Shown in pieces: positions 11,497 through 22,729 of a stretch of DNA of 64,000 nt (its first letter is position 1; each line of letters opens with the position of its first letter). Source of the DNA: Sipunculus nudus (lineage: Eukaryota > Annelida > Sipuncula > Golfingiida > Sipunculidae); contig CM049316.1 in the NCBI GenBank assembly GCA_026874595.1, forward strand, positions 4,850,339 to 4,914,338, read 5' to 3'. Made by a program: the position numbers and the translations under genes. The notes below the pieces were generated by a model, which was not told the DNA's origin, made no database searches, and saw nothing but the letters and a program-made list of their open reading frames with translations.

Positions 11497-14270
11497 GACG
11501 TGATCAATTCTGTTATGTCGTATCGATTTGCTAAACTGTCAAAGAACTTGCTTGTTTAATTAGTCGAGGCCAGGAGTGAAATACACGTGCGACGATCTGT
11601 ACAATGTTAAGTTTTATTTTGCCAAACGCAAAGAATATATATCATTTCTGTAACTTATAACCAACATGTTTGGACCGTTCTGCTACAGGACATCACCACA
11701 AAAAAAATATATTTTGTTAAATGAAGGGTAGTTCAATAAAACTGATTTCTCAAAATGTAACAGGTGACAGCACCTATCAGAAACGCAGTTATACTGTTCC
11801 TCAGACACCGTTATTTATTGAGAAATCTCTGTTGCGGTAATTAAATGTGATTGAAACGTTAAGACAGTCAACAAAAATTAAATCTAAATTCTCCATAAAA
11901 TATTTGGACTGAAATTTTCCACAGAATTTAAAAATTAAATAAATAAAAGTTACAAACTAGGAACTTTAACATGGACACTGCCTCACTCATTAAGACTGAG
12001 AGAGATTTGTTCCATCAGTGTTTTGTGTTCATGCCCAAATGTCTACTCCTAAAATGTCTACTGCAAGTCATTTGCTTATTAAATGGTTGTGTCCCGAAAT
12101 AGCTTCTCGCCAACTTGGGATATCTACCAGTAACAGGGTGATAATCAGTTGTTTCAAGCAATGTCTACACTATGCCTTCATAAAATTCCTAGGTTTATAA
12201 AGGATTTCTAGGATAAACATGTAAGCAAAATCAATTCACAAAATATACCAGTAAATTTTTTTATTAAATTGAAAAGAGCTTTCTTCCAATATACTAATTA
12301 GATAGTCAACAGATAACTGCAAACCACAATTCTGCCATATTGCTAGTTACTACTGGTAATGAAATTAATAAGTTCCTTCTAGTAATAAATAAACTGAACT
12401 ATTCAACAACCTTAAATGTTGATAATATTTTGTAGCTGAATGGAATCCCACATGTTAAACAATATTATATCATAACAAATCTTTTTTAAAGATCTCAGGA
12501 CTAAAGATTGAATACCCTTTGATTCCAAGACCTAAGCTGTGATCTTTAAAAATAACAATTAAGCAATTTATGGCAGTAAACATTTTTGGGTTCCAGTCAT
12601 TATCTGTAGTAGACATTTTTGGAAAATGAAGTGTAGACATTTTATGAGAAAACATTGAGGGAAGACACCAGTGTATTTTATGGACTGGTTAGATCTGCTC
12701 ATTTTTCTATGATCTTTGCCCAATCAATCTAATATCAAATATTTAAATAATTTATTGTATAGTTAATCAGCTTCAGTCTAGCCCTACTGTACAAAACACT
12801 CCCAGAGTGTCATTAGTGTGTGTATTCTAGTTGATGTAATATTTATTATTCAACAAAAGACTGTATACACTATAAGCCAAATTCCACTGTGCCGACTCAA
12901 GTTGGAATTCATTTTGATTATTCAACTTTAGACAAGTCCCCAGCACAACTCACACCCCTTAACCGCGCGGACTCAATCTGAGTTCATCTTAATTGCTCAG
13001 CTTAAGATTATCCCAGATGCAGTGAGCCCCAAAATAAATCACCACCTAGAAAAGCAGTCACATCCACCCTTAATTAGTAATGTGTTTCTCAGACAAACAG
13101 TTTAATTTTCACAGCCTTTACATATGAAGGGTTGTGAAAACAACCCCCCCCTGACTAGTACTGATTAGTGATAATGATATGACAGGCAAAAATATCATTT
13201 GAAAAATAACAAGGGACCTATGGGTCACGGCGCTCAGCTGTTATATATGATTAAAAAATATGATTTAGGAATGAGGCATATGCTAGTTTGGTGTGGTAAT
13301 AAATATAAGCTTTATTATGAGTTGTTGGTGTTTAGCTTATGTATGATTATGATATTATCTTTGGAGACAGGTAAGAGGATTGATTTCATTTATCTTATTA
13401 ACAAATGGAGTACTATTGTCACACAGATTTTGACTTGGCCATATAACTTATAAGCAGAACATATGATATAAGAGTTTAACTATTTATTAAAAAAATTACA
13501 AATATTGTCTCAAATATAATTTTTTGTTAAAAATAACAAGAGAATCTTATGATTTTTTAAAATGAAATATAACTGAAATGATTATTAAAATAATATTAAA
13601 GAATATATTCATGAATGCATTCATGAATACATTTTGAAAGTATTTGCACTGGTATTCATATACTTTCATTTTTACCTGAATTCCAATTCTTTATGCAAGA
13701 CATTTTATAATGGAGTACATATTAATATTCGTATTTAAATACAATTGCAAAGTTTTCCCACCATTACTGGCATTTATTCAGTTTTCACTAAACAATTATG
13801 TTGAGAATCCAGAATATACAAAATTCACACATTTAAATTATGATCAAAAGTACCTGGTTTTATGGCTTTTATTTATATTAAAAAAAAATGTAATATATTC
13901 ATTTTGGACTAATTTCACATCAATGTACACACTAGACACAGTAGGAATCTAGATTAATAATATCAACTGCATCTTTGTCTATCATTAATTTCCTTCATAT
14001 GATCCCTAATGATTAGTAATGAATAATATGATTTACTTTTTTATCATTAAAATTGAACTGAAAAATACCATAGGTGACTGCATGGTGTTATTTGGAGTAC
14101 GTGACATTCTATCCATCGATACAAGATTCTTTTATCATCAGTAACTGCAAGTTGATTTCCTTTTATTATTAACTAACAAATTCTTTTTTATTTTTCTTTA
14201 ATTTGTTATTTAAAAAACATTAAACTTTATTAATTTATTGTTAATTGTTATGTTGTTGGTTAAAACTACT

Positions 14271-16941
14271 AGATGAGTTGGGTTGGACACCTGGATCAAC
14301 TGTGGCTGGCCATAAGCTGCCTACCTGCAACAGTGTATGGCTCGCCTCAAGCATGCATAATTTGCTGAAAGTTCAACAAGGTTAACATACAGGTGACTCA
14401 AGAGGGGCTGGAGAGAGTTAAGGTCTGACATGGTCTCATAAAAACATTAATAAAAGCTACAATTTTTGGCCAATTTCTTTCAGCTTTCTAAACTAAAAAG
14501 CTGAAATCCTTGTGTGCATGATATGAAAATTATATAAACCGTGCTCACAGGAAACAAATGTGCCATGGTCACAGTTGGGCAAAATTTAAGGTACTTATTT
14601 TATATTTATACTAATAACATATAAAATTTGAAAAATTCAGGACTAATTTGGGGTATTCAATTGAATCTTGATTAAATAATGTTACATCCCTGGCAAAAAA
14701 ACTCTAGCTTCAGCAATCCCCTTGTTAAGGGAGTAAATATATTTCTTGATTTTTTACATAGTGCATTATGTTTGGGCCCATAACTTAAAACAATTACGCA
14801 ATACTGACATCATTTCTAGCATATGCATAGAGAATGTATAGAAAAATATGTATATTATATATGATTAAAGTCACATCAGTGGTTTTGATATTAGGCAGTC
14901 TTGAAGTGTAACAATGGGTTTTCAGAGTTTGCGAAAACTTGCAGTTGGCAGCAGGACAGTAGGTCCTGCTGCAGAGGGCTTATAGCCGGTCCTGCTAGAT
15001 TTCTGCAGGACCTGCCACGAAGTATATTATTGGATATTTTAATGCCCAATTATATTTTTCTATGATTAAAAATTATCATTAATAACTTGTGTCAAGAGAA
15101 TAATTCATATAATACTGAGAAGTATAAATACAAATTAACATCTCTAATATATTCAAAGGGGAAATGTTGTATGGAAATTAAAAAAAAATTGAAATTTTAT
15201 ATGGTGAAAATGACTGGGTATTTAATTTATAATGGACAGTCAGTGAGTGTCAATACAAAAAATAAGGCTTGTATCAGTTAAATCTTTTATTGCATTTCCG
15301 ATCGGTTTAAACTTAAAATGTTGTTTTGTAACCATGACGTTTTGTACAATCAAATTCGCCCCCTGATGTCCTCATTGCAACGCACGCAGCACACGTTGAT
15401 TTAGGAACGACCTCTCGCGGGACAGTGGGGCACTATATTCTAAGACACCGCGCACGTCGTGTGAAATTTCTTATGCAGATAGTTCCCATCTGAGGGTCCG
15501 TACATAAATTTTTTGACACACAAGTATACAAAACTGGCGAGTTATGGTTGATTATCTCATTTCAATTTAAAAATAATTTAGGCTCCTGGCCCCGTGGACA
15601 AGAAGTCGCGAAAACGTCTGGGGCGAAACGGCACGTTTGACGCTGCGAATTGGCATCTTGCGAAATGTCTGAGAACCAAATTATCCAATAATAGCGTCTG
15701 TTGTTTAGACTGACGGACTGAATGGCTCATAAGTAACTCTTATGGCAATTTTGATTGGCTGCGATTTTATCTTTTTAAAGAAATTAAATGCACAGGCGAA
15801 TCACGGCCATCTGTATTCTGCCTTCGCTTTGCCATCAAATTTATGACAACAAATGCACATGGAGCAGTTTACGCAGTGACAGTAAAGCAAATTAAGGAAA
15901 GTTAGTCTCCAATTCGAATAATATGTAATGCTGGGAAACAGACGGACACCAGGTCCGGCTGGATTAGAGATTTTATCGGACCCGCATGTTTTCAGCCGGT
16001 AAGGTCCGTAGGACCGACGGATTTCGCATACTCTGGGTTTTTAATGGAAAAATGAAGTTTTTCATTAATATCTCAAAGGTATTAAGTCCTAGTGACCAAA
16101 TTCTTGGCATGGTAGGGAATTTTTGAGACATCTAATTGTATGCCAAATTTTAGGAACTGAGAGCTGAAGCTGGGGAGCTGAGCTCTTGCAAACTGCATAA
16201 CACTAGCTTGATGTAAACAATTTGTTACATGGTGCTTGAAAACTTGAATAAAATCTACAGTTTTTGATCAACTTGTTTCAAATTTTTGGTGTTAACAGAC
16301 AAAATGCTAACAAAATCACAGTACTTACAGTAAAAAAACGTGCCATGGTCAAAGTTGGGCAAAATTTTTAGGTACCAATTTTTTATTTTTGTTAATATTT
16401 TAAAAAATTTAAAAGATTTTGATCTAATATTGGGTATACAATTTAATTTTGATAAACTAAAGTTATTATACTGGAAAAAAAGTCCATAGCTTTAACAAGT
16501 TTTGTGTTAAGTGATCAAATATCTTTCCTGATTTTTTACAAAATGCATTATGTTTGGGGCCATAACTTTTTTAAATTATATAATACAGACATAATTTCTG
16601 GCATGTACATAGGAACTATATAGAAGAATATTTATGGTAAATATGAGGGAAAACAGATGAGTGGTTTGGATATTAGGCAGTCCTGAAGTGTGAAAATAGG
16701 TTTTTAATAAAAAATTGAGGTTTTTCCTTAATTTCTCAAAGGAACGAAGTCGCAAAGACCCAGTTTTCGGCTTGGTAGGAGATCTTGGGGACATCTAACA
16801 TTATGCTGAATTTTGGATTCCTAGGTCTTACGGTTTCAAAACGTGCCACATCTACGAACGGACGGACGGACAGACGGACGGACGACGGACAATGGACCAC
16901 GACTATAGCTCAGATGACTTATAGTCAGCTGAGCTAAAAAT
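14271..16941 (+). mobile_element. Pearl-like modular repeat (family A), right duplicate
   Basis: Duplicate of the element at 6536-9206, including its two core modules, GACGG-type tail and hairpin (16907-16935). It is interrupted by the duplicate of the hAT-like insertion. Four of the five substitutions between the copies fall within or beside this stretch. Confidence 0.65.
14923..16033. mobile_element. hAT-like element, right duplicate
   Basis: Duplicate of 7188-8298, with the same inverted termini and the same flanking TGGGTTTT. Its presence at the identical place in both copies shows that it inserted before the segment was duplicated. Confidence 0.6.
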
Positions 16942-17524
16942 GACGTGTGTTGAGACTGTATTTCAGCCCTGGAAAGAAATGGTGGGAAGAAAGTATTTTT
17001 TTCCTTGTCTTCCCTCTGGGAAAATTGCGATAACCCTGTGAAAAGCCTATTTAATTTGGGTCCCACATTCTTTACTTACTGCTGCCTGAATTTTCACGTG
17101 TTTATAATATATATACATATCTGCTGATAATTACAAGAAAATGCAACCAATTTAATTGATTTATTAAATAATGTAAAACAACAATACCAATAGACAACAT
17201 GGAATATGCTTGCATTTTGGCCTTTTTATACAGAGTACAAGAAATGGGGTAGACCAACTGAGGGGGAGGGGGTTTATCATAAAACCAGGTAAGACCATAT
17301 TTCCTGGCACCAGCAATTATACTGACACATGTAGCAGGTAAACCATCGACAAAATAATTCCATTCATTCGCAGAAAGGGAGAATAGAGCTGCAAGTCACT
17401 TTTCCCTGCGTGAGAAGCAAAGAAAAGGGACGCAAAAAGAACGATCACTACTAGCTTTACTGTAAATGTTTATGGGTGTGATAAGGTTACATCATACCCG
17501 GCAAACCTGTACCATTTCACTCAC

Positions 17525-17675
17525 TTCTTGTGTATTGACTCGCCAGTTCCTTGGCACCGGCGTGCTGAGGACCCCAGCGTGGTTTGGTCTCAGACGACCC
17601 CGAAGTTGGGTTATTTTGGTTTGGATCGTCCTCAAACATTGAGTTGGCTAATATTTCTTGGTCTGATTTCTGCAT
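17525..17675 (-). CDS. First coding exon of an unidentified gene, right duplicate
   Basis: Exact duplicate of 9790-9940 with the same ATG, 50 codons and GTGAGT donor. In the predicted direction of transcription this is the more distal (upstream) of the two first exons. If both are used they are alternative promoters; if both were included in one RNA, the upstream copy would lack its own acceptor partner. Confidence 0.42.
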
Positions 17676-17810
17676 CTTATTGTATAATCCAAATATCTAA
17701 CACTTAATAATCATACGATATCCCTATTTGGCCCCGGACAAACTAACTCGGCTGATCACCAAGCCACCCGCGGTGAAGCCTGCAAGTGTTTTTGATTGGT
17801 TGAAAATATA
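17676..17810 (-). promoter_or_regulatory. Putative promoter / 5'UTR, right duplicate
   Basis: Duplicate of 9941-10075, with the CCAAT box on the minus strand at 17795-17799 and the GC-rich block before the start codon at 17675. Confidence 0.3.
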
Positions 17811-18374
17811 AATCGTGTCAAGGAATAAGGCACACTTACTATGGTCCAAATATTATTGTAACATTTATTGTTGGAAAGTAAAGTACTTTTCTTATCAATT
17901 TTTGTGGATGTTTAAATTACATAATCTTATTTTGTGCTGATTTCTTTGGAGACTGATTGGTGAATAGCTCGGTGTAATATGACTACTGGGAATATCAGGT
18001 TCTCGCTAACCCATCCGCCGACGTCTGTTACCGCTTGGAGACAAGCCTAGAAGTCATATTTCACCGGACCGCTTTCATGCGATTAACCTGATCAGGTGAA
18101 GGACAGTTTTACAGGCTTTCGTAAATCTATGAAGTAATTTTCTGTCCAAAGAAATATTTTGTAATTTATGTTGACTGTCTCAACTTATTCAATCACATTT
18201 AATTACTGCAACAGAGATTTCTCAATGAATAAAGGTGTCTGAGGAACAGTATAACTGGTTTTCTGAAAGGTGCTGCCACCTGTCACATTTGAAGAAAACA
18301 ATTTAATTAAAGTACCCATTTAGTATGCATCACATTGATATAATTCGATGCATCTTCCATTCTGCTCTTTAAAC

Positions 18375-18425
18375 AAAAAAAAAAGAAGAAGAAGAAGAAG
18401 AAGAAGAAAAAAAAAAAAAAAAAAA
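18375..18425 (+). repeat. A-run / GAA triplet tract, right duplicate
   Basis: Same length and arrangement as 10640-10690: ten A, the GAA triplets, then the terminal A run. Confidence 0.9.
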
Positions 18426-18874
18426 CTGCCGCGGTTCGAAAGGACAAAGAGAAAAAAAGGAGAAGTCACCTCCGAAATTATCTTAATTCCTTTTTTCTAT
18501 ACGGCTCAGTATTCAAGTATAAGATATTTAAAAAATCGTCAAAGTATTCTTTTGTTTAATTTGACGTATCTATTTTATACCCGTACGTGTCCTCTTTCAT
18601 CCATTCATTAGAATAAGGCAAGATTTACAAATTACAAATTAATGTTTCCGTCTATTATTTAAATTTGCTTATACATATGTCTGCACTTATTTCCTTGCCC
18701 CTTATATTTAGAACTGCTGACAAAACAAATTTAAATATATATTTGTCATTAATAACATTTTGGGCTTTACATTCACGACAGACTGCTTTTGGGGTCCTAC
18801 AAGACGCGACAGGTTTCCTATGAAAGTATGACTTTATATATTTCCCTACTTTAAAGATTAGTCTTTTTTTTATT

Positions 18875-19231
18875 TTTTAGGTATTTTTTCTGCGGATATA
18901 CATCTTATCCTTATATACGTATCTCATATGTGTACATCTTATCTGCAGAGTTCTATTTCGGCTTGAGACTACGTGAAAAGGCGGTAGAATTCGGTTTCTA
19001 TATATATTTTTTATTTTTATGTCTTGGGTATATGTAATCACCCTATTGCTGGGCCATAACACCTAACTATTACGGAACCACGAGTGTATATATATGGCTG
19101 GCACAGCTTTCCTATTAATTAAGCCGGCTTAGCGCTCAGTCACCCTGGGTGGGAGTCAACCGTGAAAAATCTCACCGCTCCTAGGCTGAAATTTGAGTCT
19201 TATGCTCTATCCCTTGACAATAGAAGCCGGT
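18875..19231 (-). mobile_element. tRNA-derived SINE, right duplicate
   Basis: Duplicate of the SINE at 11140-11496, lying between the arms of the foldback element. Confidence 0.5.
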
Positions 19232-19740
19232 GACGTGATCAATTCTGTTATGTCGTATCGATTTGCTAAACTGTCAAAGAACTTGCTTGTTTAATTAGTC
19301 GAGGCCAGGAGTGAAATACACGTGCGACGATCTGTACAATGTTAAGTTTTATTTTGCCAAACGCAAAGAATATATATCATTTCTGTAACTTATAACCAAC
19401 ATGTTTGGACCGTTCTGCTACAGGACATCACCACAAAAAAAATATATTTTGTTAAATGAAGGGTAGTTCAATAAAACTGATTTCTCAAAATGTAACAGGT
19501 GACAGCACCTATCAGAAACGCAGTTATACTGTTCCTCAGACACCGTTATTTATTGAGAAATCTCTGTTGCGGTAATTAAATGTGATTGAAACGTTAAGAC
19601 AGTCAACAAAAATTAAATCTAAATTCTCCATAAAATATTTGGACTGAAAATCACAGATTTACCCAAGCCTGCAAAACTTTTCTTCACCGCATGAAAGCGG
19701 TCCGGTGAAATAAGACTTCTATGATTGTCTCCAAGCTGGA

Positions 19741-20333
19741 CTTGGAGAGGCGTCTGCAAAACTTAGAGCGATCTCATCTGTATCCTTTCAGTTTGCCGCT
19801 TTATCTTTTGTCATGCATGATAAACAGAAAACCCCGTATCTACCAAGGGGGAGCTGGCTGCATGCATCTGTGAGGACTCTGACCCATTCGAAAGTGCAGC
19901 TCGGGCACCAACTAGATCTTCTTCATTCATTATGATCCTTCATTACGTTTACCTAGCATTAACATGATAGTACAAACCTTATAAGAAAGTATAATCTTAT
20001 TTAGATATTTTCTCAGTCGATAATAAAATATTCATGTAAATACTATTGTTTTGAAGCAATCGGAAAATTAATATTTTCTGTAAGCTTTTGGTCTTTAAGA
20101 GAAAGCTATGTAATGTATGAATTTATGCGATGAATTTTATTTGTATAAAAATGTCTAAAACATGTTAAAAAAGGCAGGGGGGATTAAGTTTGCATGGGGC
20201 CCCTGGCTGTGCTTCAATCAGGGGCCCTTTCCACACTGTTTCTGTATTCTGCATAAAGTGGAGAAATCCAGCGATTGGTCTATGGTGTGATTTTTCTAAC
20301 AGCTGGTTTGTCGTCTGTCTTTATATCCTTTAC
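19741..20333. other. No feature seen
   Basis: About 600 bases between the foldback element and the next repeat. I see no gene, RNA or clear repeat in it. Confidence 0.5.
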
Positions 20334-20557
20334 CAGGGGCGGATCCAGGATTTAGGAAAAGGGGGGGGGGTGGGGAGGTCCAACCCAGAAGGACAAATGG
20401 ACACCCTAAAAAAAGGTCCTCAGGTCTGAAAAGGGGGGGGGGGGGGGTCCAGGCGGCAAAATTTTGTCTGAAGCCCTTAAAAAAAGTTGTTTCTGATGAA
20501 AGGGGGGGGGGGGGGTCCGGACCCCCTGGACCCCCCCCCCCCCCGGATCCGCTTATG
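20334..20557. mobile_element. G-tract-rich hAT-like element (CAGGGGCGGATCC family)
   Basis: Begins CAGGGGCGGATCCAGG and ends GGATCCGCTTATG, an imperfect inverted copy of the start. The interior has G runs of 10, 15 and 14 and a C run of 14. The same start occurs at 28508 and relatives at 26880 and 29828. CAGGG termini suggest the hAT superfamily, but no clear 8-bp target duplication was found here. Confidence 0.5.
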
Positions 20558-20839
20558 TTTACTCTTAGCATTGATACACTCCCCCACTAAATCAATACTT
20601 CATAACACTTCAAAATAAACACAGACAACTGGATCACACTTGTTATATTACGGACAGTAATTTATGCTGATTGACTTGTGAAATTAGGCAGTGTGTAATA
20701 CACAAACCCATGGACCTGGACCCCAGAAATTTTCAATTTTTTTCACTCAATTTATGCTTAAAACCGAATTATCCAAAGAAATTTTGACGACTTGTTAATG
20801 CAATGACACGTGATAATGAATATATGAGTGTTATCATAA

Positions 20840-21180
20840 GGCCAAAAAAAAATTAAAGGTATGGTTCTCAAGCACCGCCAGCATCAATTTTAAACCCCCG
20901 CATCAAATATTTTTATTTTGATTTTCAATAAAAACTTTCCAATTTTGAGCTGCTGCAGCTCCGACATTTCTTTCAAGGAGATAAAACCATACAATTTTCT
21001 TTGTTTTGTAGTGCTTTTACTTAATTAACAAAGTAAAACTGTTATTTTCATGCTTTTCCCTTATCATTTGACATTTTTGTCGAAACATACCAAAAAATTT
21101 AAAATAAAAAAAGCGCCCGCCCGCATTGATTTCTGAAAAAAAAGTGCCTGAGAACCATAACTTTTTTTTTTATTTTGGCC
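20840..21180. mobile_element. MITE with TAA target duplication (PIF/Harbinger-like)
   Basis: A 341-bp element with inverted ends GGCCAAAAA...GGTTCTCAAGCAC and GTGCCTGAGAACC...TTTTGGCC, flanked on both sides by TAA (20837-20839 and 21181-21183). A 3-bp TAA/TTA duplication with short inverted repeats is typical of PIF/Harbinger-derived MITEs. It has no coding capacity. Confidence 0.65.
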
Positions 21181-21183
21181 TAA

Positions 21184-22729
21184 AATGTTCAACATTACAG
21201 AAAGTTGGGATATATTAAAATTATAAAGAAAGACAAAAATGTATATAAAGAAAGACAAAAAAAAGTAAAATACTTGTATAATTTAACTAAATCACATGGA
21301 TGTCCTGACTAAATCTAAGGTTTATAATATGTACGACAGAGATATAGTGAAACACTGAGTAAAAAGGTCGACCTGGAGGCTGTCTGTTATCTGAATTAGA
21401 ATATTTTTTTTAATAAGAGTCTGCGGTTATTTATCAAGAGGTTTAGGTCAGACGAGTTTGAACACTTCCCTTTTTTCAATATCTAATTTACAGTGAGTAT
21501 GAAACAAAAATCTTCACTTATTTTCGACTACTCAATGCAAGTCTGAAATGAAACCATTTTTAATTGGGGTATCTGGTAACAACGGTCTCGACTATGTCTA
21601 CATATTACACAATATTGACATAATTTCTGGCATGTACATAGGTACCTATGGACGAATAGTTTTACAAAATATTAAAGTATGAATATATCTATATTCATCT
21701 TGTTCTTGCTTACTGAGGCTGACTTTGGGATGGGGTTCGGAGAAGGGAAAAGTGAGGGCAGCACGAAGGTGGATGTAGAAATATTCTATTGTAATGTTTT
21801 TCATTTATATAAGAATATGAAAAGCTAAGAGGAAAGGGGCCCTCCTACTTGGTTATAGTAAAGTTCTAAATATATGATTGCAAACTAATACTCTGACAAG
21901 ACTGTCATGAAGAAAAACAGTAAAAGTTTTGAGATACTGTGTTGCATACGAAAATTTACAGATGGACAGGCAAGTGGACAGAATGGACTAATACCTTTAT
22001 TTCACTTTCAAGAGAATAATGCATTTAAGTTTATATATAATCCTATTTTTTAAGCAGATCCACTTTTTCCATTAAGAAGTTTTTATCTGAATCATTTTTT
22101 ATTTACAGGTTTATAAATTTTTAATTAAAAAACCTGAAAATAAAAGTTAAAATATTAGAATTGTTGCAAAAGTTGCAATCATTATATATACAGAGTAAAA
22201 AACATTGGGTCATATTATGCATACACATATATTTTATTATTTTTAAATCATAAATGTTTAAACTGATTTTAAAAGAAAATAATGCCACAACATGGCATCT
22301 ACAAGAATATTCCTTGAATCACTATTAAAAAGTTTTGCACATTGGAGTTTTCAGGATATGCTTAATTTTACTCACCAAAATAAAATAAAAGTAAATTTGA
22401 TAAAATAAAACATCTTTTCAAATAAAGTATACACACTGTTGGTTGAATGAGGGACAAACAATATCATTGTGCTAATTAATATCCCAGTTTTAATTAATTA
22501 CTGGAATTAATAGTCAATTTCACACCTGGTGAAGTTTTTACTCTTCTGAAGTAAGGAATTACTTATCTCATGAACATCCACACTTTCACAGCAATACACC
22601 ACTTTGTGGACACAATTAAATGTACACTTTAATCATTGTAACCCTGGTGGTTCAATACAAAATCTAAAATGTAGCATGTCCAAGAATAAAATAAAATACA
22701 GAATAATTATAACATTCATCTAGTTTATG
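21184..22729. other. No gene seen
   Basis: About 1.5 kb of AT-rich sequence. It has many stops in all frames, no recognised conserved protein and no structured RNA. Confidence 0.5.

Larger units (their letters stand above)
10298..11914. mobile_element. Foldback element, right arm truncated by the duplication
   Basis: The left arm (about 10298-10583, from GCTTGGAGACAAGCC) is the diverged inverted copy of sequence at 11724-11914, for example TGTCTGAGGAACAGTATAAC against GTTATACTGTTCCTCAGACA. The right arm stops at 11914, where the duplication junction falls. The complete version is at 18033-19736. The interior carries an A/GAA tract and a tRNA-derived SINE. No coding capacity was seen. Confidence 0.7.
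4182..11916. repeat. Tandem segmental duplication, left copy
   Basis: Bases 4182-11914 reappear at 11917-19649 at a constant offset of 7,735. I compared the copies by eye and found five substitutions (6490/14225, 6801/14536, 6837/14572, 7858/15593, 10921/18656) and no net insertion or deletion, even across an A/GAA tract. Two extra T bases (11915-11916) sit at the junction, and GAAA is shared at both ends of the unit. The unit holds a pearl-like element with a hAT-like insertion, a promoter and first exon on the minus strand, an A/GAA tract and the left part of a foldback element. It is either a very recent duplication or an assembly artefact. Confidence 0.96.
11917..19649. repeat. Tandem segmental duplication, right copy
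   Basis: This is a near-identical copy of 4182-11914 in the same orientation, directly adjoining it. It ends at 19649, inside the right arm of a foldback element that continues uninterrupted to 19736. The right end is therefore the original end, and the arm in the left copy was cut off at 11914 by the duplication. Confidence 0.96.
18033..19736. mobile_element. Complete foldback element with long inverted arms
   Basis: The left arm (18033 to about 18318) and right arm (about 19459-19736) are inverted copies of each other. Both contain CACCGGACCGCTTTCATGCG and TGTCTGAGGAACAGTATAAC (or the complement), diverged by perhaps 15-20%. The interior, about 1.1 kb, holds the A/GAA tract and a SINE. No clear target duplication and no transposase were found. 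The duplication ends at 19649 inside the right arm, but the arm continues to 19736. Confidence 0.7.

Noticed and set aside
20190-20571. Overlapping frames on both strands rich in Gly and Pro
   Set aside because: Translations of G and C homopolymers in the CAGGGGCGGATCC element.
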